Shown here in pieces: positions 44,083-53,963 of a stretch of 64,000 bases of DNA. The stretch's first letter is position 1; each line of letters begins with the position of its first letter. Both the position numbers and the translations under genes were made by a program. This stretch comes from a virus. The stretch covers positions 26,726-90,725 of the IMG/VR virus record IMGVR_UViG_3300032220_001356; one strand, given 5' to 3'. A model generated the notes under the pieces. That model saw only the letters and a list, made by a program, of their open reading frames with translations, was not told where the DNA came from and ran no database searches.

Positions 44083-46358
44083 TGAAAGTTTTTGAAAGAA
44101 TAGGTAGCGATCCTTTTACACCTTCGATATCGCTCAATAGTATTGTCCTTAATAATGTTTTTACACAAGTTTCTTCTATTCCCGGCTCTACACAATCTAG
44201 CGAAATTACATCAAATAACATAAATATATTTTTTGAATTATCAAATATAAAAAACAATTTATTACCTATAATAAACGATCCTAACTTTTTAAACTATACA
44301 AATATAGATTTTATCGTTTTTGGTCAACAACAACAATATGATAAGTTTTATCAATCAATAAATCAAAAACAATATTCATCTAATTCCATATCTGAACTTG
44401 CAAAATCTATTGATAAAAGCGTAATTGTTCAAACTTTGAAATTATCAAATATTCCAAGTGTTGCCCAAGCCAACCAAATGCCGCAAACATTGGCTCAAGC
44501 AAATCAAATGCCAAACATTGGTTCAAATGTATTTATTGACAATATTGATCCAAAACAAGATATAATTTTGGTTATTATTGCTTCATTGGATTTCAAAGCT
44601 TATTATCAAAAAAACGATTTAACAGGTACACAACAGGATTTATATGATTCAATAAAAGAAATTTACAATATTGAATTAATAAAATACAATGTTTTGGTAA
44701 AAAACCAAATCGTAATTGATCAAATACCAGAAAACAACATTGTAAGTGACGTTAGACAAATTAACGAATTAAACAATATTTATTTAGATTTAACTAACAA
44801 CATTACAATCAATACCACTTTTGAAGAAAAACCATCTTATATATCAGATATCTTCACTTCATATGATTATAAAAATAACATTATAAGAAGCTATTTCTTC
44901 TTTAATATCAAAAAGTTTATTACCAATAGCTGCTTATTTGGCAATGTTTATAATGCTCACACAATACAAGAAATTGAGAGTGTTTTAGCAAACAATAATT
45001 GTATAAATATTGAAGTAATTAAAAACAATCTTGATTCTAAAGAGCAAGTGTGTTCTTTTTCTACTTCCTATCAAACAATAAAAAGTGCAAACAAAAACGT
45101 TACATTAATTAACGAGCTTACAACAGACGAAAATATATGTTTTTCATTTTTTGAAGAAATGCCTCAAAGTATAAAACAGCAATTTAATTATACAATTAGT
45201 GTTAATTACTATGAAGTATTTTTCACTCAATATTACAACCCTTCACCATATCAAAATAGTGGAGTTTATTTTGATACACTTGGTTATTTAGAGGATGTTA
45301 GAAAATATATTACAAATACACAAAATGTTTCTAATTCTGGAACTTTTATAAATCTTCGTAATGCACCTCAAAAATCGTTAGATTTATTAATTGATAATTT
45401 GTTTTTGTTATTTAATTTATTTTCTAATACAAATATTGATAATGCTATAAAACAAAAAATTAGAAACTCTTTAAACTTTAAAACATCAACTAAAGCTGCA
45501 CATGAACAATTTATAAAGTTTGCAGACAATTCATTAAACAAGATTGTGAGTATTTTTACAAGTTTTAGATTCAAATATGTGACTTATTCAAAAAACGGAA
45601 ATATGAATAAATTTGCAAATAACAAATTTTATTTTCTTATTGATTCTTTTACCGATTCTCCAAGTAATCCAAAGACAACTATTGAAGCTGTACAAAATAG
45701 CAAAGCAAAATACTTTGTTGAGAAAAACAACAATTTATTAACTTCATACATGATAGAACCATCTCAAATAAATGAAGCAAATCCAATAACATATAAAATA
45801 ATCAATTCTTCACTAAGTCTAAAAAATGAACAAATTTCATATTCATCAGATTACTCTAATATATCTTTCATTTTTGATAGTTTTGGTTCAACAATTAAAA
45901 AAACAAGTGTAAATTCTATTTCAACTTTAGGTAATTCCGCTTCAACAAAAAGTAGAATTCTTCAAAATTCATCTGTAACAATTGATTCACTTGAGGTATC
46001 TGGCGAACGACCAACTGACTCAACAAAAGAAACAAAAAGCTTAATTGATGATGACAAAAATTCTAAAATAACCAATATTATTTCTAATATTGAATTGACA
46101 AATAAAATAAACACATTAAATAATACTATATTTTCTTTTGCATACTTATCTAATATGAACGAACAATTTTTAGTTCCACAATATACAATACAAATTTATG
46201 ATTTTGTTGCCAGACAATGGAAACAATTAGAAATTTCTAACAACACAAAATCGAAGAGTTATCTTGCAAGAACTATTTATACTGAAGGCGGCAATATTTA
46301 CAAATCCAACAATGTTGTGCCACCATTTGCAAATGAATATTTTATTGTAGATTTATAA
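44082..46358 (+). CDS. Virion structural protein of unknown function
   Basis: A 758-residue, Asn/Ile/Ser-rich protein without enzymatic motif. A short tandem repeat AQANQMP occurs twice within residues 125-145. The C-terminal 80 residues look like a beta domain (FLVPQYTIQIYDFVARQWKQ). A TTG lies 6 bases upstream, but the ATG at 44082 overlaps the preceding stop and is preferred. Both ends overlap neighbouring genes by one base, so it is translated together with them. The function within the tail cannot be read from sequence. Confidence 0.55.
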   Translation: MKVFERIGSDPFTPSISLNSIVLNNVFTQVSSIPGSTQSSEITSNNINIFFELSNIKNNLLPIINDPNFLNYTNIDFIVFGQQQQYDKFYQSINQKQYSSNSISELAKSIDKSVIVQTLKLSNIPSVAQANQMPQTLAQANQMPNIGSNVFIDNIDPKQDIILVIIASLDFKAYYQKNDLTGTQQDLYDSIKEIYNIELIKYNVLVKNQIVIDQIPENNIVSDVRQINELNNIYLDLTNNITINTTFEEKPSYISDIFTSYDYKNNIIRSYFFFNIKKFITNSCLFGNVYNAHTIQEIESVLANNNCINIEVIKNNLDSKEQVCSFSTSYQTIKSANKNVTLINELTTDENICFSFFEEMPQSIKQQFNYTISVNYYEVFFTQYYNPSPYQNSGVYFDTLGYLEDVRKYITNTQNVSNSGTFINLRNAPQKSLDLLIDNLFLLFNLFSNTNIDNAIKQKIRNSLNFKTSTKAAHEQFIKFADNSLNKIVSIFTSFRFKYVTYSKNGNMNKFANNKFYFLIDSFTDSPSNPKTTIEAVQNSKAKYFVEKNNNLLTSYMIEPSQINEANPITYKIINSSLSLKNEQISYSSDYSNISFIFDSFGSTIKKTSVNSISTLGNSASTKSRILQNSSVTIDSLEVSGERPTDSTKETKSLIDDDKNSKITNIISNIELTNKINTLNNTIFSFAYLSNMNEQFLVPQYTIQIYDFVARQWKQLEISNNTKSKSYLARTIYTEGGNIYKSNNVVPPFANEYFIVDL

Positions 46359-49300
46359 TGAAAAAAACTTATTATCCACCAAATCTTGTTTCCAATTTAT
46401 CAAACAGAGAACTAAAATTAAAGTTTCACGAAATTGGATACAGATTAAATAGAGAATTTTATTTTCCAACAACAACTGACGATAGTGCGATAATAAGCAT
46501 TATTAAAGAATTTTATACTGCATCCGGTATAGAAGACCCAATACTATCAGTATATCCAAATTATTTTGTAAAAACTCCAAATGGAATAGAAAACTTACAA
46601 AGAGAGACACATCCGTTTTATGGATTGTTTAATGTAGTAATTGGACCAAGATATTATGATCCATTGTATGGATATAGAAATAGTTTTGAAATTACAATAA
46701 ATAAAGAAATTTTAAAAGGTTTTATAGCTGTTTTTATAGTTGATGATATTTCTCTTATAGAAACTGATTATTTAGATGACTATTACAGCACTTTGTTTGT
46801 TATTGCACTAGAAGACTTAATAACAAATCTCACCACTACCATTACCCCATCTCCTTTATCTCCTTCCCTATCAATTCCAAAAAAGTTATTTTATTCTCGA
46901 TATTCTGTTAATAAACATACCGAACAAAGTGTGACTACATATACAGAAAATCCATTTTATTACAAGTTTGAATCACAATATAATTTCTACAATAGAAAAT
47001 ATGAAAATGTTTTTTCATCGGGCTCAACACTACCAGATTCAATAATACCAAATCTTTATGCATGTAATTCATACATTTATTTTGATGAACCAGAAAGAAT
47101 TAGAAAAGTTGTTTCTCTTGATGGTAGAGTACCAATTACTGAAGAATCGTTGTTAAATGAAAAATATTACACAGATTATGCTTCTGCTGTTGAGGCAATT
47201 ACTGATCCTGCGGAATTCAGCACTATTACAAAAACAAAGAATTATGTTTTAGATCCTGCCAACTCCAATATTTCATCCGTTCCACTTTCGTCAGAAAACT
47301 TTCCATATTGCGTAAAGATGAAGTTATCAAACTATTATTCTGATCCTGTTGAAACGTTTATGACGGAAAAGAAATTAAACACATATGTTGTTAATAATTC
47401 ACATTATTTGTTTAACAATGAAATATCAAAACCAACATCAATTTCTATAACTGGCAGCAATTTTTATGTAATAGAAGACGAAGTATTTTTGGTACCAAAT
47501 GAAGCAGGTTCATATGTTGGAGGAGATGGTAGAACATATGATGTAATAACTTCTGTAATTCAAAGTACACAAAGTGTAGACAATACAGATTATACAAATC
47601 TGTTTAACTACGACTCAGCATCGGCAGGATTTGTTGTTTATCCATATAGTGAATACAAGTTTTACTCAACTGAAAATAGAAATTACTTATCTTATTTATC
47701 AAGACCTTTGAGTGTTTTTACTTACTTAAACTTTAATTCTTTCCAAAAGACACTTTCAAGTCTTGTACAAGATTATTCAAGTGTTTTGAATTTAACAGAA
47801 TTGAGTGCTTATAATTTAAATTTTCAAGTAGAAAAAAGTGTTAGCGGTAGTGTAGTTAATAATTTTTCATTTTCAAGAAATGAAGATATTGAATTTTCAG
47901 TAGACGATACACAGGTTGTTTATGGTAAAACGTATGATTATCGTTTTTATGGAATTAATTACGTAAATTCATTTTCTTATGTGTTGAGCGACGTTTACAT
48001 AGGGTACAGCGGAACTATTGCACCAACAAGCTCGGGTACTTTAACACCACCAGAAATTTCAACGAGAGAACGTATAGAAGTTTTACCATACGGCTCAGAT
48101 GGATTGACATTTCCTGCTTCCAGTATCGAACTTGCTGGGGAAATTTTAAGTACGTCAGAAGGTTTACCAACACCAGATGTTTCTGTAACACCAAGTATCA
48201 TACCATCTACCGGTTTACCTTCTCCGATTACATCTAGAACTATACTTTCAGCTACGGAAATTGCAGATACTGCTCGCAGAGCATTATTATCTACTACCGA
48301 AAGAAGAAGACCAGCTTCTATTACATCTAGAAATGCTCCACCATTTTCTCTTGAAACAAGACCATTTCCAAATAAACCAGATATTAATTTCCCAACAATT
48401 CCTACACCATTACCAGAAAAAAGTCCAACCCCTCCAGCAATTATTGGAACAATAACTTTTGAGGATGATACAAAAATATATAAAAACTTTTTGTTCGATA
48501 AATCTTTTGCAGTTTTTGATAATCCTCCTCCACTTGTTGGCATACAAATATTGCCATTATTGAATTCGCCAAACAATCTTCTATTTTTATTAAATTCGTC
48601 AAACTTTTCTTATTTAGAAGAGCCAAGAATTATATATCCTAGTGATTTTGACTATTTTAGAAAATTAAGAATAATTCAAGATTTAGGAACAAAAAAGATA
48701 TTATTTGAAGGTGCTGATGATTTGGTGTCCGTTGATGTTTTTAGAACTACCACACCACCTAAGCGATATAGTGATTTTGCAGACTATTTCTATCGTTCTA
48801 TAGAATTTCAATTAGATGATTATGGTAGAACATCAGCAACAGATTTTATTGATTCTTTAGAGTTTAATACCAAATATTATTATACATTTAGAGGTATTGA
48901 TGTACACAACAATATTTCTAATGCAACCGAAGTTTATGAAGTCGAAATTGTTAACAACGATGGAGCTATTTATTCAATTGTTAAAAATTACGATTTAAGA
49001 GAAACAGGATTAGAATATCAATACACTAAACCATTTAAGAAATATATTTCTATTAATCCATCAATTTTTTATACTTCAATTCAACAAAATGAAGAAGGAA
49101 GAATAATTATTGGCGACAACAATAGTGGTATGTGGGGAGAGAAATTCAAAATCCGAGTTAGAAGTAAAGAAAGTGGTAAATGTTTTGATATTAATTTTAC
49201 ATTTAACAAAAAAACATACAACGCAATTGATGGTACTTCAGAATTAAACGATTTTGAACCAGAAGTGTTTGAACCCTCTTTAGATATTCCGGGTCCAACA

Positions 49301-49477
49301 ACAACTTCACCAACTGCCCCAAGTGCAATCATACCATATGTTCCTGTTGTACCACCGCCTCCAAAACCACCCATTGGAATAGGGGCACCAGTATCACCAA
49401 CAATTCCTTCTATTTCTACAAGCCCAGCAAGACCATTTTCTTCTGTACCTGTCGGAGAAGACAGAATAATAAGATAA
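46358..49477 (+). CDS. Large virion protein with Pro/Ser-rich linkers
   Basis: A 1,039-residue protein. The N-terminal 550 residues are beta-rich and contain fibronectin-III-like strand patterns (YGKTYDYRFYGINYVNSF; a similar FNTKYYYTFRGIDVHNN follows near residue 845). Residues 560-700 and the last 80 residues are Pro/Ser/Thr-rich linkers (VPPPPKPPIGIGAP and similar). Such proline tracts often join globular parts of tail proteins. No catalytic motif. A 63-base A/T-rich gap follows, the largest among the virion genes. Probably an extended baseplate-periphery or fibre protein. Confidence 0.58.
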   Translation: MKKTYYPPNLVSNLSNRELKLKFHEIGYRLNREFYFPTTTDDSAIISIIKEFYTASGIEDPILSVYPNYFVKTPNGIENLQRETHPFYGLFNVVIGPRYYDPLYGYRNSFEITINKEILKGFIAVFIVDDISLIETDYLDDYYSTLFVIALEDLITNLTTTITPSPLSPSLSIPKKLFYSRYSVNKHTEQSVTTYTENPFYYKFESQYNFYNRKYENVFSSGSTLPDSIIPNLYACNSYIYFDEPERIRKVVSLDGRVPITEESLLNEKYYTDYASAVEAITDPAEFSTITKTKNYVLDPANSNISSVPLSSENFPYCVKMKLSNYYSDPVETFMTEKKLNTYVVNNSHYLFNNEISKPTSISITGSNFYVIEDEVFLVPNEAGSYVGGDGRTYDVITSVIQSTQSVDNTDYTNLFNYDSASAGFVVYPYSEYKFYSTENRNYLSYLSRPLSVFTYLNFNSFQKTLSSLVQDYSSVLNLTELSAYNLNFQVEKSVSGSVVNNFSFSRNEDIEFSVDDTQVVYGKTYDYRFYGINYVNSFSYVLSDVYIGYSGTIAPTSSGTLTPPEISTRERIEVLPYGSDGLTFPASSIELAGEILSTSEGLPTPDVSVTPSIIPSTGLPSPITSRTILSATEIADTARRALLSTTERRRPASITSRNAPPFSLETRPFPNKPDINFPTIPTPLPEKSPTPPAIIGTITFEDDTKIYKNFLFDKSFAVFDNPPPLVGIQILPLLNSPNNLLFLLNSSNFSYLEEPRIIYPSDFDYFRKLRIIQDLGTKKILFEGADDLVSVDVFRTTTPPKRYSDFADYFYRSIEFQLDDYGRTSATDFIDSLEFNTKYYYTFRGIDVHNNISNATEVYEVEIVNNDGAIYSIVKNYDLRETGLEYQYTKPFKKYISINPSIFYTSIQQNEEGRIIIGDNNSGMWGEKFKIRVRSKESGKCFDINFTFNKKTYNAIDGTSELNDFEPEVFEPSLDIPGPTTTSPTAPSAIIPYVPVVPPPPKPPIGIGAPVSPTIPSISTSPARPFSSVPVGEDRIIR

Positions 49478-49519
49478 TTTAAAAATAAAAAAAAACAAAC
49501 TAATTATTTTTACACACTA

Positions 49520-49527
49520 TTTAAATA
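49520..49527 (+). promoter_or_regulatory. Candidate late promoter box TTTAAATA (one mismatch)
   Basis: TTTAAATA differs from the T4 late box TATAAATA at one position. It lies in the 63-base gap between structural genes, 13 bases before the ATG at 49541, the same distance as for the exact box at 22199. It is part of a 12-base palindrome (49517-49528). The equal spacing is the main support. GAGG for ribosome binding follows at 49528-49532. Confidence 0.3.
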
Positions 49528-49540
49528 GAGGTTATACAAT

Positions 49541-50491
49541 ATGGCATTTTTAGATAACAGCGGCGATATCATCCTTGATGCAGTTTTAACTGATACAGGT
49601 AGATATAGATTAGCTAAAGGCGATGGTTCTTTTAAAATAACACAATTTGTTTTGGCAGATGATGAAATAAATTATAATTTATATGATAAAAACCATCCTT
49701 CTGGTTCTGCATATTTTGATCTAGAAATATTACAAACACCAGTTTTTGAAGCTTTTACAAACAACACTTCTGTAGTTAAACATCCATTATTAAGCATAAC
49801 AGCTACAAATCTTTTATATCTTCCTGTTATGAACTTAAATACCAACAATGCCCGTACTGGAACTACCACATTGCAAGGAACTCCATTAGTTTCAGCATAT
49901 GATACTTATTTTGTCACTTGTGACGCTACCACCAACACAGAACTTGTGCCTTCAAGTGTTGATGGAGCATTTGATGGTTATAGTCTTACCATAACTGGTC
50001 ACGGATTCCGTATTGATCAAGGGTTGGATACTACAGAAATCGCACCAGATACTTTAATTTCTCGCGATCTTTTAGAAACACAATATGTTGTACAAATTGA
50101 CAATAGATTGGCAAGAATAGTATCAAGTGACTCTTCACCTGTTACAGCCGTTCCATCATTTATAGATGATGACAATATCGCAAGCTATGCCTTTACTGAT
50201 GCATTAGTACGATTTGTCCAAAAAATTAGCCTTGATACCTCCTCTCCTCCAACATCATACAACAATAATCAAGTTATTCTTGGACCAAAAGGAACTTGTT
50301 TGGGCTTTTCTCTACAAGTAACACCAGATTTAGTAACAAGTACGTTTTTATTTACTACACTAGGTTCCACTTTTAGTTATGGTGGAAAAACTTATTACTA
50401 CATTGATTCAAACATTGTAGTTCGCGGAGTTACAACTGGTTCGATAATAACAATCCCTGTTAGATTTATTAAATATAAATCAACACCATAA
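49541..50491 (+). CDS. Virion structural protein, MAF-type N-terminal module
   Basis: A 316-residue protein starting MAFLDNSGDIILDAVLTDTG, followed by RYRLAKGDGSFKI and a DDEINYNLYD turn. This opening resembles the protein at 43105 (MAF, a (D)xxLTxxG core, then a DD turn), so both probably attach to the same partner. The remainder is Thr/Ser-rich and beta-like (TVTGHGF-type turns) and could be a fibre or baseplate rim protein. GAGG lies about 9-13 bases before the ATG. No enzymatic motif. Confidence 0.6.
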   Translation: MAFLDNSGDIILDAVLTDTGRYRLAKGDGSFKITQFVLADDEINYNLYDKNHPSGSAYFDLEILQTPVFEAFTNNTSVVKHPLLSITATNLLYLPVMNLNTNNARTGTTTLQGTPLVSAYDTYFVTCDATTNTELVPSSVDGAFDGYSLTITGHGFRIDQGLDTTEIAPDTLISRDLLETQYVVQIDNRLARIVSSDSSPVTAVPSFIDDDNIASYAFTDALVRFVQKISLDTSSPPTSYNNNQVILGPKGTCLGFSLQVTPDLVTSTFLFTTLGSTFSYGGKTYYYIDSNIVVRGVTTGSIITIPVRFIKYKSTP

Positions 50492-50508
50492 TTTTAAGGT
50501 AATATAAA

Positions 50509-51543
50509 ATGGCATCAACATACAAAGTTTTAAATCCAACAAGCGACATTGTTTCAACTACCACATTGTTGCATGAAGCAATACCTATAACTGGAACAAT
50601 CGTTTCTGGAACATATAGCGATAATAATATTCAAAATTATACCCACCAAATGTTCCAATCTGTATATGATTATCCATATTTAAGCTCTTCTGCCAATCAT
50701 ATATTCGATATTGCTGTTGGGTTTTCATCAGATTCGCCATTATCATCTTCTTCTGGCAACCAAAACGCAAAGAAGATAAATATATACAATCAAATGGCAC
50801 AAATTTTGGTTGGACACGATATAACTGGTTCAATTATGAAGTTTGATAAAAATGGAGACTTTACTACAACTGGCGATAAAATAAAAGAAGCAATCTTCTT
50901 GCCATTTGCAAGATTGCTTGTAAAAGACCAAATTAAAAAAGGTTCATTTGAAATCAAATTACTAACTGGCTCCGCAAACACAAGTCCAGCCAACACTTTG
51001 ACAATTGGTGATTATGGCGCAGCCACAGACTATAGAACAAATTCACCAGCAGGAGAATATGGAATTCTTTATACCTCTTCTGCTGCCGCAGCAGATACCG
51101 GTGTTGGTCTTATCTACTATCAAGCTGGTGTTGTTGTTTTAACCGCATCTGTTTTCAATGGTAACTTTGGTCCTAGAGCAGATACTTCCACATATACATC
51201 TTCAATTGGTGCTTATTTAACAAGTGGAAGCATCACAGGTTCTTGCAATGGATTTAGAAATAGATTATACAATGTTCAATTTAATAACACAACAGAATTA
51301 AATTCTACGGTTTATTTCTGCCGTGCAAATTCAAATGAATTTAATTATTCTTCTAATCCAACATATGTATCCGAAAGCAAGATCATAGTTAAAAATGTTT
51401 CTACCGATGCTCCTGTTTCTTATATTACTACGGTAGGTTTGTATTCAGCAGATAACGAATTATTAGCTGTAGCAAAAGTATCTGAACCATTAAGAAAAAC
51501 AATTGATTCTGAGCTTACATTAAGAGTTAGATTAGATTACTAA
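50509..51543 (+). CDS. Virion structural protein, first of a paralogous pair
   Basis: A 344-residue protein. From about residue 140 it aligns by eye with the next gene: KKGSFEIKLLTGS, GVGLIYYQAGVVVLTAS, NPTYVSESKI and a C-terminal block TVGLYSADNELLAVAKVSEPLRKT that ends in LRVRLDY. The N-terminal part is different. Beta-rich, Ser/Thr/Gly-rich composition fits a fibre or baseplate-periphery protein. An AAGG lies 9 bases upstream of the ATG. A TATAAATC sequence 27 bases upstream is a weak late-promoter candidate. Confidence 0.62.
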   Translation: MASTYKVLNPTSDIVSTTTLLHEAIPITGTIVSGTYSDNNIQNYTHQMFQSVYDYPYLSSSANHIFDIAVGFSSDSPLSSSSGNQNAKKINIYNQMAQILVGHDITGSIMKFDKNGDFTTTGDKIKEAIFLPFARLLVKDQIKKGSFEIKLLTGSANTSPANTLTIGDYGAATDYRTNSPAGEYGILYTSSAAAADTGVGLIYYQAGVVVLTASVFNGNFGPRADTSTYTSSIGAYLTSGSITGSCNGFRNRLYNVQFNNTTELNSTVYFCRANSNEFNYSSNPTYVSESKIIVKNVSTDAPVSYITTVGLYSADNELLAVAKVSEPLRKTIDSELTLRVRLDY

Positions 51544-51552
51544 TTTGATGTT

Positions 51553-52725
51553 ATGTTTATTCCAATAAAGCAAAACGAAATTTTCATTAATCAATACGAA
51601 TTTAATCCAAATGTTAATTTCTATGTATTTGATGGAAAACAATATTTAAACAATAAAGGTCAAATATCTGGCGCTTTTGCTTCAAATGTTGGTAATGTTC
51701 CAATTGGTCATATCAATCTTTACGAACTGAACGTTGATAGATTATCTGGATCAAACAATTTTATCTATCCATTTATAACAAAAGATGGAAGTTTGTTGAC
51801 CTTCAAAACAATATCAACATCTTCTTTTAATACAGATTTTATGTATGGCGACATTATGACAGGTTCTTATCCATTAAGTGCCTCGATTAGTAGAGAGTTT
51901 TATCAACTTGGAGAAACCAGAAGAAGAGTCGATACATTAAGAAATACAATAAATTATTATTCTTATTTAAGTAAGCATTATGCTTATTCATCGTCTCTTG
52001 GAAATAAAGCTTCACAATCTCTTAATTTAATCAGCATACCATCTATATTTTACGGAAGTTCAATTAAAAAAGGTTCTATTGATTTATCTTTTTATATTTC
52101 TGGCACTTTAATTGGACAGCTAAAAGACGTAAATAAAAACGGAGAACTAATACAAGTAGCACCATCTGGTTCTAATGGTTCTGGCTCTGTAGCGGGAATA
52201 GCTTTATATACAGAGGGTTTTTTGATTCTAACAGGTTCTTGGGGTTTAGAAACTGGAGTTGCTAGAAATTATTTAGATGATATTTCTAATCAAGTTACAT
52301 CTTCATGGTTGTATTTTGGTGCTGGCTTGATGGGAACAGAAAATTATACTTCTGGAAGCTTGCCTTCTTCAAGTTTTGGTATTACCTTTGAAGGTACAAG
52401 TAAAGTACCAGTTATGACCATGTTAGTTCATGCTCAACGTGGAAAATTTAACAACTCTCTAAATCCAACGTATGTTGAGAAAACACAAAGAGTTGTTCCA
52501 ACAACAAGTTCAACAACATTTTATGAGAATAGATTTGTTGAAGCTGCAAATGTTGTATCCAGCTCATATAATGATCCACAAGAATATATGCAAAAAACAA
52601 CATTTATTACAAAAATTAATTTATATGATGATGAACAAAATCTAATTGGTATTGCAAAAATTTCTAAACCTGTCAAAAAAACACAAGATAGAGATTTAAC
52701 ATTTAAATTAAAATTGGATTTGTAG
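51553..52725 (+). CDS. Virion structural protein, second of a paralogous pair
   Basis: A 390-residue protein related to its upstream neighbour. Matching blocks are KKGSIDLSFYISGT, GIALYTEGFLILTGS, NPTYVEKTQRV and the C-terminal INLYDDEQNLIGIAKISKPVKKT ending LTFKLKLDL (shown in parts). The N-terminal 120 residues differ and contain an FIPIKQNEIFINQYEF start. The pair likely arose by tandem duplication with N-terminal divergence, a common way to build alternative tail-tip contacts. It is the last gene of the structural block before DNA-metabolism genes. No catalytic motif. Confidence 0.62.
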   Translation: MFIPIKQNEIFINQYEFNPNVNFYVFDGKQYLNNKGQISGAFASNVGNVPIGHINLYELNVDRLSGSNNFIYPFITKDGSLLTFKTISTSSFNTDFMYGDIMTGSYPLSASISREFYQLGETRRRVDTLRNTINYYSYLSKHYAYSSSLGNKASQSLNLISIPSIFYGSSIKKGSIDLSFYISGTLIGQLKDVNKNGELIQVAPSGSNGSGSVAGIALYTEGFLILTGSWGLETGVARNYLDDISNQVTSSWLYFGAGLMGTENYTSGSLPSSSFGITFEGTSKVPVMTMLVHAQRGKFNNSLNPTYVEKTQRVVPTTSSTTFYENRFVEAANVVSSSYNDPQEYMQKTTFITKINLYDDEQNLIGIAKISKPVKKTQDRDLTFKLKLDL

Positions 52726-52730
52726 AATAA

Positions 52731-53264
52731 ATGAATAATACCCCAATGATTTTGGGACTTGATGTAAGTTCCTCGAAAATCGGCATTGCCGTTTTAGATT
52801 TAGACAAAAAAATAGTATCTACAGACTTGTTGAAGTTCAAGCCAGAAACTCCGCTTGAAGAAAGAGCAAAGCTGTTTGAGAACAAAATATCAAAATTAAA
52901 AAAGTTTTATCTTATAACTGATGTTTTTGTCGAAGAACCTTTTATTGCTTTTGGGGGTGGTAAAACAACTGCTCACACAATGGCAAAGCTTCAAAGATTT
53001 AATGGCATGTGCTGTTATTCAATTTATAGTGTTTTTGAATCGTTACCTGTTATGGTAAACGTGAGGACAGCAAGAAATAAACTTGGTATCAAAATTCCAA
53101 AAGGAACAAAACAAAATGATACTAAAAAATTCATTATTGAATACGTTGAAAGAAATCATACAGAATTTACTTACAACAAAACAGCCCAAGGTAATCCTGT
53201 GCCCGGTACGGACGACAAAGCAGACGCAATAGTAATTGCTTTGTATGGTTTACAAACTATTTAA
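52731..53264 (+). CDS. RuvC-like Holliday junction nuclease
   Basis: A 177-residue RNase H-fold nuclease of the RuvC type. The first strand ILGLDVSSSKIGIAVLD carries the catalytic Asp11; VFVEEPF offers Glu68 or Glu69; the C-terminal helix PGTDDKADAIVIALYG provides Asp161/Asp162 and Asp165. Length and motif order match RuvC-like resolvases found in many phages. It probably resolves branched DNA before packaging, the job done by an unrelated enzyme (gp49) in T4. No gp49-like gene is seen in this window. No clear Shine-Dalgarno; starts 5 bases after the structural block. Confidence 0.85.
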   Translation: MNNTPMILGLDVSSSKIGIAVLDLDKKIVSTDLLKFKPETPLEERAKLFENKISKLKKFYLITDVFVEEPFIAFGGGKTTAHTMAKLQRFNGMCCYSIYSVFESLPVMVNVRTARNKLGIKIPKGTKQNDTKKFIIEYVERNHTEFTYNKTAQGNPVPGTDDKADAIVIALYGLQTI

Positions 53265-53267
53265 TTT

Positions 53268-53939
53268 ATGACCAGTCTTGTTCGTAAGTACAAGAAACTA
53301 TTTCTTGAATTAAAGTATTTGTATGCCGAACTGGAATATTACGAAGAAGAATTGCAAGAAGCACAAGCTAGTTTTAAGGAAGCTTTTTACAATAAATGTG
53401 AAGAATTAAATCTGAACGTAAAAAGACCAGAACAAGCAAAAGAAGAAAATAATAGCACAGAAATATCGACTTCTACTAATTCTAATCCCGAAGAGGAGCA
53501 AGAAAAGGAAGAACAAGAAAATAATAGCGAACAACAAGAAAACAATACTCATATTAAAGAAGAAGAAGTTTCCGAACAACCAAAAACCGAAGATGAAGAA
53601 ATTTCCAAGTTATATAAGAAAATAGCATTTTTAACACATCCAGACTCTATTCCAACAAACGAAAAACAGCAATTAAAGCAAAAAAGAATAAAACAATTTC
53701 TTCAAGCACAAGAAGCATACAGAAACAAAAATTGGTTTTTAATTTGCGAAATTGCAATGGAATTAGGCATCGATTTACCAGAACCAAACAAAAAGCAATT
53801 AAAGTGGATTGAAGAAGAAACTTCTAAAGTAAAACAGAAAATTTCTCATATTAAAAGCTTATATGCTTGGGTTTGGCACACCAGCGAAGATAATAAAGAC
53901 GGCATCATGGAACGTTATGTGAAATCAGTTGTGAAGTAA
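53268..53939 (+). CDS. DnaJ-like protein with J-domain HPD motif
   Basis: A 223-residue protein. Residues 20-110 are a long acidic, Glu/Gln/Asn-rich helical stretch. Residues 110-165 resemble a J-domain: SKLYKKIAFLTHPDSIP with the diagnostic His124-Pro-Asp126, and a following helix RIKQFLQAQEAYRNKNW. This is the part that stimulates Hsp70 ATPase. The glycine-rich and zinc domains of full DnaJ are absent, as in other small J-proteins. Co-opting host DnaK for replication or assembly is plausible, as lambda P/DnaJ show in principle. The last codons overlap a candidate promoter for the primase. Confidence 0.75.
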   Translation: MTSLVRKYKKLFLELKYLYAELEYYEEELQEAQASFKEAFYNKCEELNLNVKRPEQAKEENNSTEISTSTNSNPEEEQEKEEQENNSEQQENNTHIKEEEVSEQPKTEDEEISKLYKKIAFLTHPDSIPTNEKQQLKQKRIKQFLQAQEAYRNKNWFLICEIAMELGIDLPEPNKKQLKWIEEETSKVKQKISHIKSLYAWVWHTSEDNKDGIMERYVKSVVK

Positions 53940-53957
53940 AAGCCGATATGGTATAGT
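53929..53957 (+). promoter_or_regulatory. Sigma70-like promoter candidate before the primase
   Basis: TTGTGA at 53929-53934 and TATAGT at 53952-53957 with a 17-base spacer resemble a host vegetative promoter (4/6 and 5/6 matches). Initiation would fall at or next to the primase ATG at 53964, and no Shine-Dalgarno precedes that ATG, so a leaderless message is possible. Based on pattern only. Confidence 0.4.
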
Positions 53958-53963
53958 ATCAAC

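Noticed and set aside
47995-48576. Minus-strand open frame of 193 codons
   Set aside because: It lies opposite the Pro/Ser/Thr-rich part of the large structural gene at 46358, whose biased codons keep the opposite strand open. No recognisable protein and no ribosome site.
49481-49511. Weak stem AAAAATAA/TTATTTTT as terminator
   Set aside because: Only A-T pairs with a 15-base loop; too weak to call.
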